64,000 nt of DNA from Novosphingobium resinovorum (GTDB lineage: Bacteria; Pseudomonadota; Alphaproteobacteria; Sphingomonadales; Sphingomonadaceae): the NCBI RefSeq assembly GCF_027922145.1, contig NZ_BSFC01000025.1:1-64000 (forward strand), in the 5' to 3' direction. Numbering within the stretch: the first letter of the stretch is position 1; each line of letters opens with the position of its first letter. The position numbers and the translations under genes were made by a program. Under the pieces are notes generated by a model. It ran no database searches. It was given only the letters and a program-made list of their open reading frames with translations, and was not told where the DNA came from. Below, in pieces: positions 59,214-64,000 of the stretch.

Positions 59214-60134
59214 ATGAAGCTGAACGTGGGCGTGCCGAACAGCATGCACGTCGCGGCGATGACCCAGCCGTGGGAACACGCGCTGACGGGTGACGACATC
59301 GGCCACGCGTTGCAGGTCGCGGACGATCTGGACTTCAACAAGTGCATGCTGGGCGAGCACTTCATCATACCCCGGGAGCACATCGCGCTGTCGGGCGACC
59401 ATTACGTGCATGGCACCGTGGCGCTGGCGTTCCTGGCCGGGCGCACCAGGCGGATGCGCGTCAGTTCCTCGGTTTCGATCCTGCCGCTGCAGAGCCCGAT
59501 CGTGCAGGCCAAGGCCTGGTCCACCCTCGACTGGTTGAGCGGCGGGCGGGCGACCGCGCTGTTTGGGGTGGGCTGGCTCAAGGACGAGTTCGACATGCTC
59601 GGCGTCGACTTCCACCAGCGCGGACGCATCGCCGACGAATACGTCGCCGCGATCATCGAGCTGTGGACGTCGGACGATCCGGAGTTCGACGGCGAATTCG
59701 TGAAGTTCAAGGATGTCGGCTTCGCGCCCAAGCCGGTGCAGCAGCCGCGGCTGCCGATCTGGTTCGGTGGTGATGCCGAACCGGTGCTCAAGCGGGTGGC
59801 GAAGTTCGGCGATGGCTGGTCGCCGTTTCGCACACCGCCCGAGAAATTTCCGGAATGCATCGACGTCATCCGGGCGCAACCGGAATACGACGGTCGTCCG
59901 ATCGACTTGTTCTTCGCGCTCGAAATGCTCAACGTCGGCGCGCATCACGAGATCATGGACGATCCGCGCGCGCCGGGCACGCGCGATGCGCAGAAGATCA
60001 TCGACCAGATCGGGTGGCTCAAGGATTTGGGCGTCAACGAGACGATCGTGCCGCTGCCGCCCGGCATTTCGGGGATCGACGAATACCTGGATCGGCTGCG
60101 CTGGGTAGCCGAAGAGATCATGCCCAAGGTCTGA
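59214..60134 (+). CDS. LLM-class F420-dependent oxidoreductase
   Basis: 306 residues of the luciferase-like TIM barrel, of the group usually annotated as F420-dependent. DIGHALQVADDLDFNKCMLGEHFIIP, RRMRVSSSVSILPLQSPIVQAKAWSTLDWLSGGRATALFGVGWLKDEFDMLGVDFHQRG and LPIWFGGDAEPVLKRVAKFGDGWSPF are its signature segments. It differs from the two other LLM proteins at 4329 and 62406. It immediately follows cofC, so F420 is the likely cofactor (inference). GAGGGGAAGAGGG precedes ATG 59214. Confidence 0.9.
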   Translation: MKLNVGVPNSMHVAAMTQPWEHALTGDDIGHALQVADDLDFNKCMLGEHFIIPREHIALSGDHYVHGTVALAFLAGRTRRMRVSSSVSILPLQSPIVQAKAWSTLDWLSGGRATALFGVGWLKDEFDMLGVDFHQRGRIADEYVAAIIELWTSDDPEFDGEFVKFKDVGFAPKPVQQPRLPIWFGGDAEPVLKRVAKFGDGWSPFRTPPEKFPECIDVIRAQPEYDGRPIDLFFALEMLNVGAHHEIMDDPRAPGTRDAQKIIDQIGWLKDLGVNETIVPLPPGISGIDEYLDRLRWVAEEIMPKV

Positions 60135-60206
60135 ACCTACCGGGCGGAGGGGGCAATGCCCCCGAAACGGGCGAGAGTGAAGCAGGACAGGGAGCGGGAG
60201 ACCCCG

Positions 60207-61862
60207 ATGCGCGAATTTGACGTGGTAGTAGTGGGATCGGGCGCCGCAGGCATGACAGCGGCCTTGCGCGCGGCTGCTACAGGCGCATCGGTGCTGGTGC
60301 TGGAGAAGGCGCCGCAATTCGGGGGCACCACTTCGGTATCCGGCGGGGGCATCTGGATCCCCGATAGCCCCCAGGCGCGCGCGGCGGGGGTGAAGGACAG
60401 CCGCGCGGTTGCTCGCCAGTACGTGCTCGACGTGATCGGGCCGACCGCCGAGCCGGACCTGATCGACGCGTACCTCGATGCCGGCCCCGAAATGGTCGAA
60501 TGGCTGGAGCGGCACAGCGCCGTACACTTCCTGCTCTCCCTCCCCAGCAGCGACTGGTACCCACAAGTCGCCGGAGCCGCCGACCACGGCCGACTGCTGG
60601 CGCCGCAGGAGTTCGACGGCAAGAAGCTGGGCGTGCACTTCGCCGATCTGAAGCCCGCGCGCGAGGAGTTCAACGCGCCCGGCGGTTTCATGATCGACTT
60701 GTTCGACTTGCCTTACCTGGCGCAGATGCCGTCGGCGCGGTCCATCATCCATTTCGGCAAGCTCGCCGCGCGGTTCGGCGCCGACAAGGTGCGTCGCTAT
60801 CCGCGTGGAACCCGGTTGACGATGGGCAATGCGCTGGCGGCCCGGCTGCTGCGCTCGGCGCTCGACGCGGGGGTCGTGATGGAGAAAGGCGCTGCCGTCG
60901 ACCAGCTCGTCGTGAAGGACGGCCGGGTGACGGGCGTGCGCGTCGGCGCGGAGCAGATCGGCGCGCGAATGGGGGTGCTGCTGGCCTCGGGCGGTTTTTC
61001 GGCGAGCGAGCAGTTGCGCAAGGCCTACATCCCCTTTGCCGAGCAGCACGTCTCGATCCTGCCTTACGAGAACACCGGCGATGGCATGAACATGGGACTG
61101 GACGCCGGCGCGGCGCTGGGCGGTGAAAACATCGTCAACGCGGTCTGGGCGGTGGTTTCCAAGCTGACTCGTCCCGACGGTTACGTGGCACGCTATGCCC
61201 ACCTCATCGACATGTCGAAGCCGGGCTGCATCGCGGTGAACGCCAGGGGCGAACGCTTCGGCAACGAGGCGTCGGTTCACTTCGTCGAAGCCATGCACGC
61301 CGACGGTGCGGTGCCCGCGCACATCATCGGCGATGCGGCTTTCGTCAAGAAATACGGGATGGGCATGGTCTATCCCGGCGGTGGCGGCCTCAAGAAGCTG
61401 GTGGCGGCGGGCTACGTGATCGAAGCGCCGACGCTGCGCGCGCTCGCCGCCAAGATCGGCGTCGATGCCGATGGGCTGGAAAAGACCGTCGCCAGGATGA
61501 ACCGCTTTGCCGAAACCGGCACGGATACGGAGTTCGGCAAAGGCGATACGCAGATCGACATCGAGATCGGCGATCCCAAGCACAAGCCGAATCCCTGCCT
61601 CGGCCCGGTGGAGAAGGCACCGTTCTACGCGATCAAGATCTATCCCGGCGATGGCTCGACCACCGTTGGCCTGAAGATCGATGCCCGGTGCCGGGTCATC
61701 GGTGCCGACGGACGGGCCGTGTCGGGGCTCTATGCCGCCGGGCTCGACGCCAATTCGATCTGGCGCGGCAAGTCTCCGGCCCATGGTTGCAACGTGGGCC
61801 CGGCGATGGTGACGGGCTTCATCGCCGGCAAGGCGATGGTCGAGGAGCTGGTGCCCGCCTGA
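60207..61862 (+). CDS. 3-ketosteroid-dehydrogenase-like FAD flavoprotein
   Basis: 551 residues of the fumarate reductase/KstD flavoprotein family. FAD motif VVVVGSGAAGMTAALRAAATGASVLVLEKAPQFGGTTSVSGGGIWIP at the N-terminus; LLASGGF mid-protein; APFYAIKIYPGDGSTTVGLKIDARCRVI and GLYAAGLDANSIWRG...GCNVGPAMVTGFIAGKA at the end. The Tyr-Pro-Gly-Asp segment aligns with the catalytic Tyr/Gly region of KstD. Members introduce a C=C next to a ketone or run the reverse reduction. GGGAGCGGGAG selects ATG 60207. Adjacent to F420 enzymes, it could act on the same ring. Confidence 0.82.
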   Translation: MREFDVVVVGSGAAGMTAALRAAATGASVLVLEKAPQFGGTTSVSGGGIWIPDSPQARAAGVKDSRAVARQYVLDVIGPTAEPDLIDAYLDAGPEMVEWLERHSAVHFLLSLPSSDWYPQVAGAADHGRLLAPQEFDGKKLGVHFADLKPAREEFNAPGGFMIDLFDLPYLAQMPSARSIIHFGKLAARFGADKVRRYPRGTRLTMGNALAARLLRSALDAGVVMEKGAAVDQLVVKDGRVTGVRVGAEQIGARMGVLLASGGFSASEQLRKAYIPFAEQHVSILPYENTGDGMNMGLDAGAALGGENIVNAVWAVVSKLTRPDGYVARYAHLIDMSKPGCIAVNARGERFGNEASVHFVEAMHADGAVPAHIIGDAAFVKKYGMGMVYPGGGGLKKLVAAGYVIEAPTLRALAAKIGVDADGLEKTVARMNRFAETGTDTEFGKGDTQIDIEIGDPKHKPNPCLGPVEKAPFYAIKIYPGDGSTTVGLKIDARCRVIGADGRAVSGLYAAGLDANSIWRGKSPAHGCNVGPAMVTGFIAGKAMVEELVPA

Positions 61863-61894
61863 TGCGGTGGGGCGCGGCGTCGCGCCCCTGCGGC

Positions 61895-62398
61895 TTAGGG
61901 CTCGCCTGAAAGCACCGCATAGGATGGGTCGCTGCGGTCGCGCGTGCCGCCGAAGGCGCCGACCAGCGGGGCGCCGGCGTCGCGCAACTCGTCCATGTCC
62001 TGCACGTAGATGCGGTGGTCGATGGCCCAGTGCCCGTCGCGCAGCGACCAGCGATCGAGATACCGTCCGAACACACTGCCGACCATGTTCCGGCCCTCGC
62101 GGCTGAACCGCAGGGTGGCGTGGACGTAGGCCTCGCTCGAAGCCCGGTCGCCGCGCACGTCGATGAGCACGTTGGTTATATGATGGGCGTGAGCGGTCAT
62201 CTGGGCATGCGTCGCACAAACCCAGTCGACGAAGCCCCGGCCCCTGCCCCGGAACATGGTGCCATAATCGGCGGTGCCGTCTTCGTGCCAGACGCGGTAG
62301 CCAAGTTCAGGGTCGATGCGGTCCACCGCGCGCGCATAGTTGCTCAACTGGTCGGCGATGGCCTGGCGCGCGGGTATCGGGTCCTGCGTCCTCGTCAC
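61895..62398 (-). CDS. SnoaL_4-type NTF2-like protein
   Basis: 167 residues. PARQAIADQLSNYARAVDRIDPELGYRVWHEDGTADYGTMFRGRGRGFVDWV, HAHHITNVLIDVRGDRASSEAYVHATLRF, SVFGRYLDRWSLRDGHWAIDHRIYVQDMDELRD. The central HHxxNxxIDxxGDxAxSExY pattern is typical of SnoaL_4 proteins. It is convergent with the KstD-like gene and starts 7 bp after the LLM gene at 62406, with which it is probably co-transcribed. Reaction unknown. Confidence 0.75.
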   Translation of the reverse strand: MTRTQDPIPARQAIADQLSNYARAVDRIDPELGYRVWHEDGTADYGTMFRGRGRGFVDWVCATHAQMTAHAHHITNVLIDVRGDRASSEAYVHATLRFSREGRNMVGSVFGRYLDRWSLRDGHWAIDHRIYVQDMDELRDAGAPLVGAFGGTRDRSDPSYAVLSGEP

Positions 62399-62405
62399 TG
62401 CCGCC

Positions 62406-63482
62406 CTAAGCCGATTGCAGCGCCGCGCCGGCCCGTGCCTTGGCGGTGGCGACCAGCTTGAACAGGCCCGCGTTGTATTGCGTCAACTGGTCCATCGTCA
62501 GGTCGCGATAGGGCGTCATCGGGCAGAGCGAGTCGACCACGTCCCAGAACGGCTCGATCTTCTCCAGTACCTCATCGATCGGGCCGCAGGTCACGAAGGC
62601 TTCGACCATCTCGTCCGAGACGTTGCCGATGACCTTGGCGATGTCGCCGTGTTCGCCCAGACTGAGCTGGCAGGCGCGCGCCTGGTCGCCGAAGCCGATC
62701 GCTTCGAAGAACGGCTCGTACTCCTTGTAGCCCGAATAGGCGGCGACGGTGGCGCGGCTGTCGTCGATGGCCTGCTGCTTGTCGTCGTTGACCGCGATCC
62801 ACGGCCAGGCGTTGATCTCGATGTCGGCGCGCGTGCGGCCGAAGCGTGCCAGTGTTTCGTTGAGGAAAGGCAACTTGCTTTTGGTGTAGGCGGCAGACCA
62901 CAGCGCGTGGACCATCAGCCCGTCGCCGATTTCCAGCGCCAGCGCGGTCATCTTGTCCTGCAGCGCGGCGATCCAGATCGGGATCTCCTCGCGCACGGGC
63001 GGGGCGGTGAGCATCATTTCCTCGAAATCGGCCGAGAAATACTCGCCCGCGATCGGATCCAGGCCCTTGTGGGCATTGGCGATCACGTAGCGGATGACCT
63101 TCACGCTTTCGCGCAAGTGTGTGAGCAGCTTGCGCTCGGGCTCTCCGTACATGCCGGTGACGCAGCTCTTGATGCTCGAACCCAGGCCCAGCACGAAGCG
63201 GCCGTCCGAGATGCGATCGACGTCCATCGCGGCGTAAGCGGTTTCGACCGGGCTGCGGGTGCCGGCAATGGCGACCCCGGTGCCGACCTTGAGCGTGCTG
63301 GTCAGCGCCGCCGTCGCGGCCATCGGCACGAACGGCGGGCCGTAGATCTGGAGCGAGAAGCAGCCTTCGAAGCCCGCCTGTTCCATCTGCTGGCCGATAC
63401 CGGCCATCGCCGGGGCGGGCAGGGTAGGCATGACGGCCCACCAGCGGCGTTCACCGCCGACGGCGTTGGTGAAAGTGGGCAT
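62406..63482 (-). CDS. LLM-class flavin/F420-dependent oxidoreductase
   Basis: 358 residues, the same subfamily as the protein at 4329: WWAVMPTLPAPAMAGIGQQMEQAGFEG, TLKVGTGVAIAGTRSPVETAYAAMDVDRISDGRFVLGLGSSIKSCVTGMYG, REEIPIWIAALQDKMTALALEIGDGLMVHALW. It probably transfers hydride from F420H2 or FMNH2 to an organic substrate. ATG 63482 has an ACGGGAGGG upstream. The unknown gene at the right edge reads in the same direction just upstream. Confidence 0.87.
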   Translation of the reverse strand: MPTFTNAVGGERRWWAVMPTLPAPAMAGIGQQMEQAGFEGCFSLQIYGPPFVPMAATAALTSTLKVGTGVAIAGTRSPVETAYAAMDVDRISDGRFVLGLGSSIKSCVTGMYGEPERKLLTHLRESVKVIRYVIANAHKGLDPIAGEYFSADFEEMMLTAPPVREEIPIWIAALQDKMTALALEIGDGLMVHALWSAAYTKSKLPFLNETLARFGRTRADIEINAWPWIAVNDDKQQAIDDSRATVAAYSGYKEYEPFFEAIGFGDQARACQLSLGEHGDIAKVIGNVSDEMVEAFVTCGPIDEVLEKIEPFWDVVDSLCPMTPYRDLTMDQLTQYNAGLFKLVATAKARAGAALQSA

Positions 63483-63543
63483 GTACCCTCCCGTTATCGG
63501 AAAAAAAGGGCGGACTCGCGGCCCGCCCAGTGGAGAGATCAGG

Positions 63544-64000
63544 TCAGAACTGGAACAGTTCCTTGCGCAGGCCGATGATGTCGCTGCAATCGGCGCTGAC
63601 GTTGTCCCGATAGGCGAAATCGCCCTTCTCCTGGCGCTCGGCGAGTTCCATCATCGCCATGCGATAGCGCTGTCCGGCCTGGTCGAACTTGCTGTGCAGG
63701 TCCTTGCGGTCGGTATGGCGCATGTAGCGCGGGCTTTGCGGCGAGGTCATGTAGCTGTCCTGGCGCGAGACCTTGTAGCCGGCCTTGGGCATGACATGGC
63801 GGAACATGAGCCCGGCATTGGAGGTGTTCATCACCATTTCCATGCGCGTGCGGTCGCGCGTTTCGGGCGTGCAGGGGTGGAACAGCGGCACGTCGTCGCC
63901 GGGGTTGAACTGGCCATAAGCGATCGCGCAGTGCGAACGCAGATAGATGCGGATCACCTGGCGCACGTTCTGGGTCGGCTGGCGGATGCCGCTGAAGAAC
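63544..64000 (-). CDS. C-terminal part of an unrecognised protein, cut by the window edge
   Basis: The reading frame is open to the end of the window, so at least 152 residues are seen and the N-terminus lies beyond 64000. The visible part reads IRIYLRSHCAIAYGQFNPGDDVPLFHPCTPETRDR, then MNTSNAGLMFRHVMPKAGYKVSRQDSYMTSPQSPRYMRHTDRK and a charged helical C-terminus. I do not recognise the family. It is upstream of the LLM and NTF2-like genes on the same strand with a 61-bp gap, and probably shares their transcript. Confidence 0.6.
   Translation of the reverse strand, partial: FFSGIRQPTQNVRQVIRIYLRSHCAIAYGQFNPGDDVPLFHPCTPETRDRTRMEMVMNTSNAGLMFRHVMPKAGYKVSRQDSYMTSPQSPRYMRHTDRKDLHSKFDQAGQRYRMAMMELAERQEKGDFAYRDNVSADCSDIIGLRKELFQF

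Noticed and set aside
60136-60151. CCTACC-N4-GGAGGG as a regulon site before the KstD-like gene
   Set aside because: The right arm is poor (3 of 6) and the downstream GGAGGG looks like purine-rich leader sequence.
59175-62219. A 1014-codon minus-strand open frame
   Set aside because: It is antisense to the LLM and KstD-like genes, has an Arg/His/Asp-rich low-complexity composition and no recognisable domain.

Overview
This 64 kb window has high GC throughout, with two TonB-dependent receptor genes (one broken), many short-chain dehydrogenases (SDRs), Rieske oxygenases and acyl-CoA enzymes. That combination points to an alphaproteobacterium of the sphingomonad group (Novosphingobium, Sphingobium or Sphingomonas type). 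The assignment is by family content and sequence style; no rRNA or tRNA gene is present to confirm it. Almost the whole window is one catabolic island of about 60 genes for a large cyclic or branched hydrophobic compound. The gene set resembles steroid or polycyclic terpenoid catabolism, but the substrate cannot be read from the sequence. No intergenic gap exceeds about 255 bases, and no CRISPR array or RNA gene was seen.

Layout. 1-943: relics, an IS630-type transposase pseudogene abutting a truncated, frameshifted M16 peptidase pseudogene. 1.1-8 kb: an NTF2-like protein, an SDR, a frameshifted TonB receptor, an LLM flavin/F420 oxidoreductase, a SABATH-type methyltransferase and a NorE/NorF-like membrane cluster. 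8-17 kb: NTF2-like protein, SDR, Rieske oxygenase, epoxide hydrolase, kinase-like protein, phytoene-desaturase-like oxidoreductase, SDR and acyl-CoA dehydrogenase. 17-25 kb: a complete ring-hydroxylating dioxygenase system (alpha, beta, ferredoxin, reductase) with an SDR, a TetR regulator, an HsaA-like flavin monooxygenase, a nitroreductase and an old yellow enzyme. 25-36 kb: NTF2-like proteins, aldo/keto reductase, SDRs, two MaoC-like proteins, acyl-CoA dehydrogenase, and an extradiol dioxygenase / hydrolase / fumarylacetoacetase-fold operon suited to meta cleavage. 36-48 kb: a GntR regulator, acyl-CoA ligase, and a beta-oxidation operon (thiolase, FadB-like fusion, acyl-CoA dehydrogenase, MaoC) ending in an AveC-like membrane protein. 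48-53 kb: a large LuxR/MalT-type regulator, a beta-keto acid cleavage enzyme and an alpha-methylacyl-CoA racemase. 53-64 kb: a TonB receptor followed by FO synthase, NADPH:F420 reductase, CofC, an LLM oxidoreductase, a KstD-like flavoprotein, an NTF2-like protein, another LLM oxidoreductase and the end of an unknown gene.

Two features tie the island together. First, a 16-bp inverted repeat, CCTATC-N4-GATAGG, perfect or degenerate, lies in front of at least a dozen transcription units. In six of them it ends 52-56 bp from the chosen start codon, and perfect copies precede the LuxR/MalT-type regulator and the TonB receptor/F420 unit. Second, part of the coenzyme F420 pathway (FO synthase, CofC, NADPH:F420 reductase) sits inside this catabolic regulon beside three LLM-family oxidoreductases. 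This suggests that F420H2-dependent reductions are part of the degradation route in a proteobacterium. CofD and CofE are not in the window.
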